From assembly GCF_900451195.1 (NCBI RefSeq), contig NZ_UGHR01000003.1, positions 682,001-746,000 on the forward strand: a stretch of 64,000 nt of DNA, read 5' to 3'. Position numbers and translations under genes: made by a program. The notes beneath the pieces were generated by a model. That model made no database searches and was not told the DNA's origin. It was given only the letters and a program-made list of their open reading frames with translations. Shown here one piece after another: positions 16,722 through 24,877 of this stretch (within the stretch, counting starts at the first letter, position 1; each line of letters opens with the position of its first letter). Source of the stretch: Iodobacter fluviatilis (GTDB lineage Bacteria > Pseudomonadota > Gammaproteobacteria > Burkholderiales > Chitinibacteraceae).

Positions 16722-17858
16722 TTAACCGGCTCTCGGTGCAGGCTTCGAAATAATAATGCTAGCCGCAGATACAGCTGATTGCGCCAAAGACAGACCATAT
16801 GCATTGATCTTAAACTCCAACGGCTCTGGCTTCCTAGCGTTAGGCTCCTCCATCGTTACGAGAAATTTGGCACCCCCCGTTTTCTTCAAATAGCGCTGAT
16901 AACATTTTTTTGCCTGAATATGCGGCGGCTGAGTTTGCTCACGCCCCTCCTTGGAATCAAGAATAGGCCAACTAGAACTCACGATATAAGCGCCATCTTT
17001 CCCTGCATTTAAAATTTCCTCAACCAAAGGCTTAGGTGTAGTCTCAAATTCACCCTTGTTATCGCTAAGTGCAAGGTAGCTGCAATGATGTGGAATATTA
17101 TATAAGTCCCATGCAAGCCGATCCATGTTTCCATGATATTTGGTCGTTGTAACAATATCTTCAAGTACCGACCATTCAGAATCGCCAACAGCTAGATAAT
17201 CATAGTTAACCCCGTTCTTGCGAAAGCGCACATTGAAAATGAGTGATGCGGCATTACGCAAGTCATCCCCTTCATCAACGTGTTTGATAAATGGGGAGTG
17301 ACAGAAAAACTCAACCCCATCGTCCGTCAAGTTAAAGTCTGGCGCAAGTTGTCCTGCATCAGTAATCAGATGCCGCCTCGAGTCAAGCGTCAAACCATTA
17401 TCGGCCAACCACTTTTTAAGCTCATCGGGCTTAGAAAAAACGCGAATTCCCTTACCCTCCTTCAAACGATAACGTGCCTCTTGCCGCCAAATAACAAACT
17501 CTGAAGACTGCTGATCATTCGTTCCAGTTTCAAGAATCATGGCCGCCGGAACCCACAATGTATCAATTTTAATGCGCCCGTCCCCTTGATACTTAGCCGC
17601 ATGCTGCAACTCAAAAAACTCAGTACTATTTTCAATATGATCTGAATCGGCATGGGTGAAGGCTACCACGTCAAAATAATCGCGATCAGCATCCTTGAGC
17701 TCTCGCTTAAGGCGAGCCTTCAAATTAATTTCTGGCCCTTGGCCATCCTCGCTCTTCTGACGATGACGATAATCCATCAGGATGCGCTTACCATTTTCGA
17801 GAATGATTTGGCTGGTATCACCATTACCAACTGGGTAAAAAACTATTCGATGTGTCAT
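16722..17858 (-). CDS. ComEC-like metallo-beta-lactamase-fold hydrolase of the defence operon
   Basis: This 378-residue protein contains the metallo-beta-lactamase signature FTHADSDHIEN (His69, Asp71, Asp73, His74), then AVGDSEW and IPHHCSYLAL, which supply further metal ligands. The arrangement resembles the soluble hydrolase domain of ComEC/Rec2 and related nucleases, but the substrate cannot be read from the sequence. I chose the ATG at 17858 (MTHRIVFYPVGNGD) because the family sequence begins there and a GAGAG stretch precedes it. It is the first gene of the three-gene operon and faces the WYL regulator gene across an intergenic inverted repeat. There is no transmembrane segment. In such operons it may process nucleic acid or a signalling nucleotide; this is inference. 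Confidence 0.82.
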   Translation of the reverse strand: MTHRIVFYPVGNGDTSQIILENGKRILMDYRHRQKSEDGQGPEINLKARLKRELKDADRDYFDVVAFTHADSDHIENSTEFFELQHAAKYQGDGRIKIDTLWVPAAMILETGTNDQQSSEFVIWRQEARYRLKEGKGIRVFSKPDELKKWLADNGLTLDSRRHLITDAGQLAPDFNLTDDGVEFFCHSPFIKHVDEGDDLRNAASLIFNVRFRKNGVNYDYLAVGDSEWSVLEDIVTTTKYHGNMDRLAWDLYNIPHHCSYLALSDNKGEFETTPKPLVEEILNAGKDGAYIVSSSWPILDSKEGREQTQPPHIQAKKCYQRYLKKTGGAKFLVTMEEPNARKPEPLEFKINAYGLSLAQSAVSAASIIISKPAPRAG

Positions 17859-17919
17859 TTTTTCTCTCAATTTGATTATGTAAAAGATGCCGCAATCACT
17901 CTCAGCCACAACAGTCTAG

Positions 17920-17954
17920 AAACTATACGCATATTTACTATGCTCGTATAGTTT
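17920..17954. promoter_or_regulatory. Perfect inverted repeat, probable operator of the WYL regulator
   Basis: AAACTATACG (17920-17929) and CGTATAGTTT (17945-17954) are perfect 10-bp inverted arms separated by 15 bp. They lie between the divergent starts of the defence operon (17858) and the WYL gene (17971). WYL-family regulators such as BrxR and CapW bind inverted repeats in just this position and repress their defence genes. Confidence 0.8.
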
Positions 17955-17970
17955 TTATTCTTGTGCTACC

Positions 17971-18912
17971 ATGATTTCTATGAAAGATACAGCCAAATCC
18001 CCGCTTACCGTCCCCTCTACAAAAGCAAACACACGCTGGGGACCGGATCGCCGACAAGCATTCATAGATTTCCGCCTCCAATGGGAAGGGCGCATCAACC
18101 GCAGCGACATCACAAGCTTCTTCGGAATTTCAGTACCGCAGGCGTCGCTTGATATCGCCAGCTATACAGAGCAGGCTCCACACAATCTCGCATACGACCG
18201 CAGCTCACGCGTCTACCAAGCAACAACGGACTTCCGCCCACTATATGAGGCGACGCACCCGCAGCAGTATTTAAATGAACTTTTAGCTGCGACCGGTGGA
18301 AGCTTTGAGCCTGAAGCAAGCTTCATTGGATGGCTGCCGCCAACAGGTTGTATCCCGCAACCGGGTCGCACAGTTACAGCAGACACCTTATCTGCCTTAC
18401 TAAAAGCAATGAAAGAGGCAAAAGGACTAAAAGTTGTATATCAATCGATGTCAAAACCCGAACCAAGCTCTCGAACCATTTCACCGCATGCATTTGCGTA
18501 TGATGGATTCCGATGGCATGTTCGTGCGTTCTGTCATAAACGCGAAGAATTCCTTGACTTCGTTCTGGGTAGAATTTTGGAGGTACAGGGATTTGAATCG
18601 GCACGTTGCACCGCAAATGAAGACCGAGAATGGTTTACCGAATTGACGCTAGTATTAGCGCCCCATCCAGAGTTATCAGCAGGTCAGCGACGTGTTATCG
18701 AGCTTGACTATGGAATGAATGATGGAGAGGTCGCACTACGCTGCCGCCAAGCACTACTCTTTTACACGCTCAAAAGGCTTGGTTTGGATAAGCTCCGCCT
18801 CGATCAACCTGAAGCTCAACAGATAGTACTCAAGAATGAAGCAGAGCTAGCCTCGTTTTTGGTTGGTACTAAAATTTCAATTGAACAAACATGTACATCC
18901 ACAAGCGTTTAA
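17971..18912 (+). CDS. WYL-domain transcriptional regulator (BrxR/CapW-like)
   Basis: The 313-residue product has an N-terminal winged-helix region (about 20-100; GRINRSDITSFFGISVPQASLDI), a central WYL domain (about 130-205; LKVVYQSMSKPEPSSRTISPHAFAYDG then WHVRAFCHKR) and a C-terminal WCX-like part. This is the architecture of BrxR and CapW, dimeric repressors of BREX, CBASS and other defence operons that respond to an unknown ligand bound at the WYL domain. The translation start may be 17971 or 17980; neither has a clear ribosome-binding site, so the transcript may be nearly leaderless. It is divergent from the MBL/E1/patatin operon, with the inverted repeat at 17920-17954 in between. Confidence 0.85.
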   Translation: MISMKDTAKSPLTVPSTKANTRWGPDRRQAFIDFRLQWEGRINRSDITSFFGISVPQASLDIASYTEQAPHNLAYDRSSRVYQATTDFRPLYEATHPQQYLNELLAATGGSFEPEASFIGWLPPTGCIPQPGRTVTADTLSALLKAMKEAKGLKVVYQSMSKPEPSSRTISPHAFAYDGFRWHVRAFCHKREEFLDFVLGRILEVQGFESARCTANEDREWFTELTLVLAPHPELSAGQRRVIELDYGMNDGEVALRCRQALLFYTLKRLGLDKLRLDQPEAQQIVLKNEAELASFLVGTKISIEQTCTSTSV

Positions 18913-19236
18913 GCTGCTTCGTATATTCAAATCAATGATAAAAACCTACCCGATTAAGCTAGGCAGATTTTCTCCTCCAGCAGTTGTAAAGCGTCTTTGT
19001 GAAATACACGCTTTTGTCACTCAGCTTTCTCCACAAAAGAAAGCACACATTCAACTCCATTTAGAGCCAAAGCATTCAGTGCAGGCACCGACATTATCTA
19101 TTTTAAAGGTGCCCCACATTCTATTCACAGCCCAATTACATTATAAATTTATAATAGGGACTAGACAGGACATGCTGCTCATATCGGTTTAAACGCGAAC
19201 CACCCTAAACCTTAACGGCAATATTGGAGCTTCCTC
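18913..19236. other. Intergenic region with one doubtful small frame
   Basis: About 320 bp without a supported gene. A frame at 18935-19192 could encode an 85-residue basic protein (MIKTYPIKLGRFSPPAVVKR), but I recognise no family and see no convincing ribosome-binding site. Near 19230 a GGAGC sequence precedes the next gene. Confidence 0.3.
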
Positions 19237-20184
19237 ATGACCATTCAATCAATCAAGACTAGATTTCGCGCATATCAACTTGATTCAGCTGGATCTTCAT
19301 TTTCGTACTTTAGTGGTGATGGATTTGAACTAATTGAAGGTCGCTACTGCGACGCGAATGAACAGAGCATCAGTCAAGAAATGAAGTCGTGCGGGGTTGA
19401 TAAAATAAGTACTTTACACATTACCTCTTGGGATCAGGACCACTGTTCACCATCTCAAGTTCAACGAATCCTAGAGGATTTAAAACCAAGTAAAATTGAG
19501 TACCCAGGTTACGAGCCGCATACCGACAGTGGCAAAGAAAGCCTAAAAATCATTACCGCTTACAAGAAAAACAACTCAACACCACGCATAATTTCCGTGA
19601 CACCAAAGTACATTCAAAGTTTAGAGTCCGCCTCCAGCTATGGCTATAAGAACGTCATTTATTGGCCAAAAGACATGGATGTTAAAAATGCAAACAACAA
19701 CTCTACGGCGAAGCAATTTCGAAGCGGAAGCTTCAATGTGCTTAGTTTGGGCGACCTTGAGTCAGCACAAATTGCCTCTTACCTTAAAAGCACTCGCTCC
19801 ATTAATTCAGAAGTAGATGTCATGATCATGGCACATCATGGTGCTGATAATGGGTTCACTAGCTCCTCTTTTCTAAAGAAAGTGAAACCTACACTAGCGA
19901 TTGCTACTTCAAACTACGGAAATCAATACGATCACCCAAAACAAGAGATCCGGGAGCTTTTGCATAAAAACGAAGTGCGCCTATTTACAACAAAAACTGG
20001 AGACGTAATAGTCCAATCCATCGGTAACCACAAGGGTCAATTTGAAGTTATCAACCTCAAATCGGGAAGCACAGAGGTGTCTAGTCACTACACTGGCAAT
20101 GCCAAGAAAGGGCAGTATCTAAAAAACAATGGGGATACCCTTCGAGATCGCCGAGCAACGCATAATACAGGGCCCAAGTGCTGA
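19237..20184 (+). CDS. Second metallo-beta-lactamase-fold protein, ComEC-like
   Basis: This 315-residue protein has a variant metal-binding signature, STLHITSWDQDHCSP (His61, Asp66, Asp68, His69), followed by SLGDLES and MAHHGADNG. The WDxDH form with three residues between His and Trp is a variant of HxHxDH found in ComEC-type hydrolases. It is a different subfamily from the protein at 16722-17858, with little shared sequence beyond the metal motifs. It is read away from the WYL regulator on the same strand and could belong to the same defence locus or be an independent one. GGAGC precedes the ATG. The substrate is unknown. Confidence 0.75.
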   Translation: MTIQSIKTRFRAYQLDSAGSSFSYFSGDGFELIEGRYCDANEQSISQEMKSCGVDKISTLHITSWDQDHCSPSQVQRILEDLKPSKIEYPGYEPHTDSGKESLKIITAYKKNNSTPRIISVTPKYIQSLESASSYGYKNVIYWPKDMDVKNANNNSTAKQFRSGSFNVLSLGDLESAQIASYLKSTRSINSEVDVMIMAHHGADNGFTSSSFLKKVKPTLAIATSNYGNQYDHPKQEIRELLHKNEVRLFTTKTGDVIVQSIGNHKGQFEVINLKSGSTEVSSHYTGNAKKGQYLKNNGDTLRDRRATHNTGPKC

Positions 20185-20263
20185 GAGCTCGTAGAAGGAA
20201 GCTCAGAAATTGGCGTATTACACCGAATTCAATAGCTTTAACCAATGTAACATGGGTAGAACA

Positions 20264-20506
20264 ATGAACGAATGGATATTAGTTTTAACATTACATCTGA
20301 TAAGCGCTCCTGGTGAGGTTCGCGACATTTCCCCTCAAATTGTCAGTGGCTTCACAAGCAAACAAAATTGTGAAAATGCTGCAGTCTCAATTTCTGAGCG
20401 GCTTATCGGCATTTCAGGAAAAGCACGTGAACGCCAAGGAATTCCAAGCAATACAAGCAAAAGCTCCCCAGCTATAAATTATGAATGTCTAAATATTAGA
20501 AAATAA
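20264..20506 (+). CDS. Small hypothetical protein, possibly exported
   Basis: The 80-residue frame begins MNEWILVLTLHLISAPGEV, a short hydrophobic N-terminus that could be a signal peptide or membrane anchor, followed by a polar region with two cysteines (NCENAA, YECLNI). It follows the second metallo-beta-lactamase gene by 79 bp on the same strand. The frame is open further upstream, but this ATG gives the most protein-like start. No family recognised. Confidence 0.45.
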   Translation: MNEWILVLTLHLISAPGEVRDISPQIVSGFTSKQNCENAAVSISERLIGISGKARERQGIPSNTSKSSPAINYECLNIRK

Positions 20507-20586
20507 CATGCGCTCACATATATACAATCATGGCAATTATAAGAGCGCATCTATGAATCGCCCCACGATTTTTAGACGCTCCGATG

Positions 20587-20694
20587 TCTGCAAAGACCGA
20601 GGTGCTGACGTTCAGCATAGGGCTCTGTGCGGCGGCTTAATTTTCGTTACCTCCCACTCATGACAAAGCTTATTGAGTATCGGTAGTGGGTCGG
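20587..20694 (+). repeat. Imperfect long direct repeat, copy A
   Basis: About 108 bp that resembles 21401-21508. Shared blocks include CCGAGGTGC, TTCGTTACCT, CCACTCATGACAAAGCT and GGTAGTGGG. The two copies flank the IS21-family remnant. The short blocks resemble intergenic repeats common in environmental proteobacteria; I cannot name the family. Confidence 0.65.
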
Positions 20695-20818
20695 GTGCGG
20701 TCCCGGCCTGTTCAAGCGCCAAAAGCTGGTCATCAGTTAGCAGAAACGTCGAAATCGGGTGGTAAGCGCCAAGCAGCCTTGGGGCTACCTGGCACTCCCT
20801 GCTTCAAGAGGCGCGTTG

Positions 20819-21025
20819 CTGTTTCATTAGCTTAGTCAACTGTACAAAAAGACAAGCCTGAGCATCACGACCAACCTGTCCTTTGGGGAATGGGTAACGG
20901 TCTTGGGGGATGCCAAGATGGCGATGCTAATGCTGGACCGGAGTACGCATCACTGTGACATACTGGAAACGGGCAATGATTCGTTCAGGTTAAAACAGCG
21001 CAAGAATGAGCAAAATCCGGACTAA
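20819..21025 (+). pseudogene. IS21-family helper ATPase (IstB) C-terminal remnant
   Basis: Translation gives LFH-stop-LSQLYKKT and then SITTNLSFGEWVTVLGDAKM with STHHCDILETGNDSFRLK, the conserved C-terminus of IstB. The upstream part of the gene is missing and an internal TAG lies at the position of a conserved Leu/Ile. Downstream, AATATTGCACGCTGATTGACA (around 21060) and TTTTGCACGCTGATTAACA (around 21165) are the kind of repeat found at IS21-family ends. The element is dead. Confidence 0.8.
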
Positions 21026-21400
21026 ATAACTGGAAAAATTTGAAATCAGGCAGGTGGAAAATATTGCACGCTGATTGACACCCCAGGTTTCTCCGGCGAA
21101 ATACCGGAAGGTTACATAACCGGGGTGGCAACTATTGGATGCTGTTTACCCCGGAAACCTAGAAAGTTTTGCACGCTGATTAACATGGCATTTCTCTCCC
21201 CAAAACTTGCTCAGTTCGACCCCAAACACAATGCACCGAGGAATGAGCCCCCACCCTTGAGCAATGGGTCATTAATTCGGCGATAGTGCTTGGCTAACCC
21301 GACATTCAACCCGGACTCCGCAAAAGCGCGGAGCTGGTTAATTTTACGTTAGTGTCTGCAATGCAATGGCAAGCCTACATTGAAAAGCCGAGCATGAATT
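21026..21400. other. Decayed IS21 end region and spacer
   Basis: Contains two near-identical IS21-end-like motifs (TTGCACGCTGATTRACA) about 105 bp apart, then sequence with no gene. Nothing else recognisable. Confidence 0.5.
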
Positions 21401-21508
21401 TCTGCTTTGGCCGAGGTGCAGACGCTCAGCATTGGATACTGAGTGGCCGCATAACTTTCGTTACCTGCCACTCATGACAAAGCTAGCTGATTGTCGGTAG
21501 TGGGCCGG
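21401..21508 (+). repeat. Imperfect long direct repeat, copy B
   Basis: Second copy of the repeat at 20587-20694, same orientation. It lies just downstream of the end of umuC. Confidence 0.65.
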
Positions 21509-21584
21509 TTGCTGCCCCTCAAGTACTGGATAAATTCAAATTTGAGGTTAACTTAGCATCATAATTTGCAATGATTAATCAGTC

Positions 21585-22856
21585 TCAAACTGCTTTTGCA
21601 ACAGGAAGGTCTGTCCAGCGTGTAGTCCAATATGGCGATAAGGTTTTTTGCCGCATTTTCCAGCCCTGATTAAATCCTGCACTAGCCACTCGAATTGAGC
21701 CGCGCCCCCATTGTCGATTAATGTCATCCATTACTTTGTTGAGTGCGGCGCGTTTGATGGGGTCGGCGGTCTGTAGGAATAAATGACCTTGCAGCGCAGT
21801 GCGGGGTTGCAAGTCACAGAGCATCACGCCCGCTTTAGCGTAGGTAAAGCCCGTTCGGTAGATACGTTTAAGTACCCACAACGCGGCGCGAGTCAGTAGT
21901 AAGGTATCGTCGCTGGCTTGCGTGAGTGGAATCAGAATGTGCTGACTGTATTGCGGGTCTTTGGGGCGAAAGGGATTAGTGCGAATAAACACCGCCAAGC
22001 TGCTCGCCACTGAACCTTGCTTACGCAGTTTTTCAGCGGCACGTGCGATGTAGGTGCTGATGGCTTCACCCAGCTCTTGTTCGGTGTAGATGCCTTGGCC
22101 AAAGCTGCGAGAACACAGGATTTGCTGTTTATCCGGCGCAGATTCTTCGAGTTCAATACTCGGGGTGCCACGTAACTCATGCACTGTGCGTTGCACGACG
22201 ATGCTATAGCGTTTTCGAATTTGCTCAGCGTTCGCTGCTCGCAAATCAGCAATGGTATGTATGCCTTCCTGCGCCAACCTTTCTGATATTTTGCGACCAA
22301 TACCCCAGACTTCGCTTGCATCCATGGATTGCATTTGCTCAGTTTGTTGGCTTTCACTGAGTTTCTGCCATTCGCACACACCATCAAATGGAGCTTGTTT
22401 CTTGGCGATGTGATTGGCAAGTTTAGCGAGGGTTTTGGTCGGCGCAATCCCGACGCAAACGGGTAAGCCAGTCCATTGCAACACGGTTTGGCGGATGTCT
22501 TGCGCCAGTTCGGTATGGTCTTGTAATAGACCGTCAAAACTCAGAAAACACTCGTCAATGCTGTAAATCTCTTGGTTTGGGCTAAAGCGGCATAGTATCG
22601 TCATCACCCGATGGCTCATATCGGCATACAGCGCGTAATTGCTACTGCGCGCGATGATGCCTTCTTGCTGTGCGAAATCACGCAATTGATGCCAGGGCGC
22701 TCCCATCTTAATGCCCAATGCTTTTACTTCGGCACTTCGCGCCACCACACAACCATCATTATTTGATAACACCACCACAGGTTTGCCAACCAACTTAGGT
22801 TCAAACACCCGTTGGCACGACACGTAGAAATTGTTCACATCGACCAAGGTAATCAT
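21585..22856 (-). CDS. umuC: UmuC, catalytic subunit of DNA polymerase V
   Basis: The 423-residue product is a Y-family translesion polymerase, close to the 422 residues of E. coli UmuC. The N-terminus has [15 protein letters not shown], and the second catalytic acidic motif is in [24 protein letters not shown] forms the helix-hairpin-helix. It inserts nucleotides opposite damaged bases together with processed UmuD and RecA. I chose the ATG at 22856 (MITLVDVNN) because it overlaps the umuD stop as ATGA, the usual arrangement; a start at 22874 (MDSEAA) is possible. Mobile islands and plasmids often carry umuDC-like operons (rumAB, mucAB). Confidence 0.93.
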   Translation of the reverse strand: MITLVDVNNFYVSCQRVFEPKLVGKPVVVLSNNDGCVVARSAEVKALGIKMGAPWHQLRDFAQQEGIIARSSNYALYADMSHRVMTILCRFSPNQEIYSIDECFLSFDGLLQDHTELAQDIRQTVLQWTGLPVCVGIAPTKTLAKLANHIAKKQAPFDGVCEWQKLSESQQTEQMQSMDASEVWGIGRKISERLAQEGIHTIADLRAANAEQIRKRYSIVVQRTVHELRGTPSIELEESAPDKQQILCSRSFGQGIYTEQELGEAISTYIARAAEKLRKQGSVASSLAVFIRTNPFRPKDPQYSQHILIPLTQASDDTLLLTRAALWVLKRIYRTGFTYAKAGVMLCDLQPRTALQGHLFLQTADPIKRAALNKVMDDINRQWGRGSIRVASAGFNQGWKMRQKTLSPYWTTRWTDLPVAKAV

Positions 22857-23302
22857 CGCGGCTTCACTATCCATGCCGTAACCACGCCCCAAATTGACAA
22901 CTCTTGTTCATCACCAATCACAATGGGTGGATAGGCCGGATTCTCTGCAATCAACGCTAAGCGCTTGTTCCTGCAATACAGCCGCTTTACAGTAAAGTCA
23001 TTATCAATCACCGCCACGACAATATCGCCATGCTTGGCGCTCAAGGCACGATCCACAATCAGCGTTGCGCCATCAGGAATCGAGTGCTCTGCTATTGGGC
23101 TGACCATGCTATCGCCTGAAACAGTGAAATAAAAAGTGGCTTCGGCATGCTGAACATAGCGCAAGTTTAAATCTACACGTTCTTCCGCCCAGTCTTCGGC
23201 AGGGGATGGAAAGCCTGCTGAAACAGACACGCCCATAAGGGGGATCAGCATTAATGGCGGCTCAAGCATAGCCGGAATCGGAGGGTGCAAATGTAGTGAC
23301 AT
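22853..23302 (-). CDS. umuD: UmuD, self-cleaving subunit of DNA polymerase V
   Basis: This 149-residue protein is a LexA/UmuD-type S24 peptidase. The self-cleavage site is Ala29-Gly30 in [13 protein letters not shown], the catalytic serine is Ser65 in SGDSMV, and the lysine is Lys106 in NDFTVKRL. RecA filaments stimulate cleavage to UmuD', which joins UmuC. The gene starts the umuDC operon and faces the SRAP gene. A TATAAT -10 box for this strand lies at 23334-23339. Confidence 0.93.
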   Translation of the reverse strand: MSLHLHPPIPAMLEPPLMLIPLMGVSVSAGFPSPAEDWAEERVDLNLRYVQHAEATFYFTVSGDSMVSPIAEHSIPDGATLIVDRALSAKHGDIVVAVIDNDFTVKRLYCRNKRLALIAENPAYPPIVIGDEQELSIWGVVTAWIVKPR

Positions 23303-23333
23303 CGGATTATCCTGAAACCATCTGAATCAGAAT

Positions 23334-23351
23334 ATTATAGAACGAACGTTC
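23334..23351. promoter_or_regulatory. umuD promoter -10 box with GAACGTTC palindrome, possible SOS operator
   Basis: The reverse strand has TATAAT (23334-23339). Immediately upstream of it lies GAACGAACGTTC (23340-23351), with the perfect palindrome GAACGTTC at 23344-23351. The site is also 6 bp before the divergent SRAP start, so one regulator could control both genes. I see no standard CTGT-N8-ACAG LexA box; LexA control is inferred from the genes. Confidence 0.5.
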
Positions 23352-23357
23352 TCTTTT

Positions 23358-24029
23358 ATGTGCGTAAACTACATTCCAATTCCTAAACGGCTGGTACTTA
23401 GCCATTTTGCAGCAGCCGAGCCACAAGCCGACTGGCCTGAAGAAGTCTGGCAAGACTACGCTGCGCCGATGCTTGTGCACGGGCGGCAAGGGCGACAAGC
23501 TGTGGTGGCGAACTATGGCTTCTTGCCCAAAGTAAAACTTCCCCAAGGTGCACGCTACAGCACGATGAACGCCCGTGCTGAAACCATCGGCCAACTTAAG
23601 AGCTATCGAAATGCATGGCAACGCAGCCAACTATGTCTTGTGCCTATGTTGGGATTTTTTGAGCCATGTTATGAATCAGGCAAGGCGGTGAGACATCAAA
23701 TCTGCCTACTGGATGATGAACCGTTTGCGGTGGCTGGATTATGGCGCGCATGGGAAGAAGGCAACGGGCGGCGCAGCTATTCGTTCACTCAAATCACCAT
23801 CAACGCCGATGAACATCCGCTGATGAAACGAATGCACAAACCCGATGATGAAAAACGAAATCTGGTCATTATTCCTGAGGCCGATTACGACGCATGGCTA
23901 GGTTGCAAAAGCATTGAACTTGCACGGACTTTTTTGAAAAACTATCCCGCACAATTAATGTGTGCAGCGGAACAACCTGTGCCGAAAAAGCCATCGAAAA
24001 ACTCGACACAGCAAATATCTCTGTTTTGA
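23358..24029 (+). CDS. SRAP-domain protein (YedK/HMCES), abasic-site DNA crosslinker
   Basis: The 223-residue product starts Met-Cys, and Cys2 is the nucleophile that forms a thiazolidine bond with abasic sites in single-stranded DNA in this family. Other conserved parts are visible: STMNARAE (asparagine and arginine binding DNA), GFFEPCYE (glutamate) and EHPLMKRMHKP (histidine). Such proteins shield abasic sites at stalled forks from error-prone processing. The divergent neighbour umuDC makes this a compact DNA-damage tolerance pair. The start is fixed by the need for Cys2. Confidence 0.9.
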   Translation: MCVNYIPIPKRLVLSHFAAAEPQADWPEEVWQDYAAPMLVHGRQGRQAVVANYGFLPKVKLPQGARYSTMNARAETIGQLKSYRNAWQRSQLCLVPMLGFFEPCYESGKAVRHQICLLDDEPFAVAGLWRAWEEGNGRRSYSFTQITINADEHPLMKRMHKPDDEKRNLVIIPEADYDAWLGCKSIELARTFLKNYPAQLMCAAEQPVPKKPSKNSTQQISLF

Positions 24030-24128
24030 GAAAATATGCAACTTAGGTGTAGTTTTACAATATTAATTAAAATGCGCACGCTGGTCAGAACATACCTTAG
24101 AGTGGCATTTTTATTTGGAGTAAGGGCA

Positions 24129-24320
24129 ATGGTAACGGCTAAAAGGTGGTGCACTACAATTCAAGAAGCTGACGATGGTAGCGGCGATGGCATCTTACTC
24201 TTTCCAGATGGCTTATTAGAAGAAATGGGTTGGGTCGAGGGAGATGTTCTCGATTGCCAAGTTCAAGGCGATGGTTCAGTGCAATTGCAAAAAACAGTTC
24301 CACTCTGCTCAGATGAATGA
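24129..24320 (+). CDS. Small AbrB/MazE-like protein, possible antitoxin
   Basis: The 63-residue product (TIQEADDGSGDGILLFPDGL then LEEMGWVEGDVLDCQV) has the swapped-hairpin pattern of SpoVT-AbrB DNA-binding domains: an acidic Asp-rich loop, LFPDGLLEEMGW, and GDVLDC. GGAGTAAGGG precedes the ATG at 24129. No toxin gene follows directly. It may be an orphan antitoxin or a small regulator. Confidence 0.6.
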   Translation: MVTAKRWCTTIQEADDGSGDGILLFPDGLLEEMGWVEGDVLDCQVQGDGSVQLQKTVPLCSDE

Positions 24321-24567
24321 AAGCACCCTTATTTGGCAACCTGCCTCAACTGGGCAAAGTGTTAGTTTTTAAAACAACGGCTCTAAGAGCCATGCCGTTT
24401 AGAAACCTCATATTTTTTTCTGTGCCTTGCTCTATTGCATTGAAAAGAAACTCTCCACAGTGGAGAGCTTCTTTTCAATGTAAGCCCAATAACCCCTACA
24501 TAGTTACATTTTACTTACACCCAAGACTACTATCCAATTGGGTGGATATATGACGGAGGTGAATGCC

Positions 24568-24798
24568 ATGTTACAACAAGTTTCAAAATCTAAATTCAAG
24601 GCTCAGGCTTTAGAGTTTTTTCGGCTAATAGAGTCAAGCGGCGAGTCTGTGGTTATTACAGATCACGGAGTGCCAAAATTTGAGGTGCGCCCATACCTCT
24701 TACAAACTAAAAAACCTTTGGATGTGCTGTATGGCTCTGTTTTACATTTTGATTACCCTACAAATCCTGTCGCAGAAAATGACTGGGAGATAGCCTAG
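24568..24798 (+). CDS. Phd/YefM-type antitoxin, orphan
   Basis: The 76-residue protein reads VSKSKFKAQALEFFRLIESS then VVITDHGVPKFEVRPY, the signature of Phd/YefM antitoxins, which bind their own promoter and neutralise a toxin, often of the PIN or Doc type. GGAGGTG lies 6 bp before the ATG at 24568, which decides this start over ATGs upstream. The tail NPVAENDWE is typical of antitoxins followed by PIN toxins, but no toxin is recognisable: an IS3-derived element begins 80 bp downstream at 24878. The toxin was probably lost. Confidence 0.7.
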   Translation: MLQQVSKSKFKAQALEFFRLIESSGESVVITDHGVPKFEVRPYLLQTKKPLDVLYGSVLHFDYPTNPVAENDWEIA

Positions 24799-24877
24799 TG
24801 ATCAATTTATTTACCGGAGCGGATAGTATTACTCTATTTTTATTTTTTATAGTTTGTTCCACAGCTTGCCGTGACTG

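Noticed and set aside
13218..18912. Calling this locus CBASS
   Set aside because: Patatin, E1/E2, JAB and WYL are CBASS-like, but I found no CD-NTase (no GS...DxD nucleotidyltransferase motif) in or next to the operon, so I only call it CBASS-related.
18935..19192. 85-residue basic protein after the WYL gene
   Set aside because: Open but without family similarity or ribosome-binding site; noted only as a doubtful frame.
23303..23357. Standard LexA box before umuD
   Set aside because: I looked for CTGT-N8-ACAG and found only CTG and CAG at wrong spacing; only the GAACGTTC palindrome is reported.
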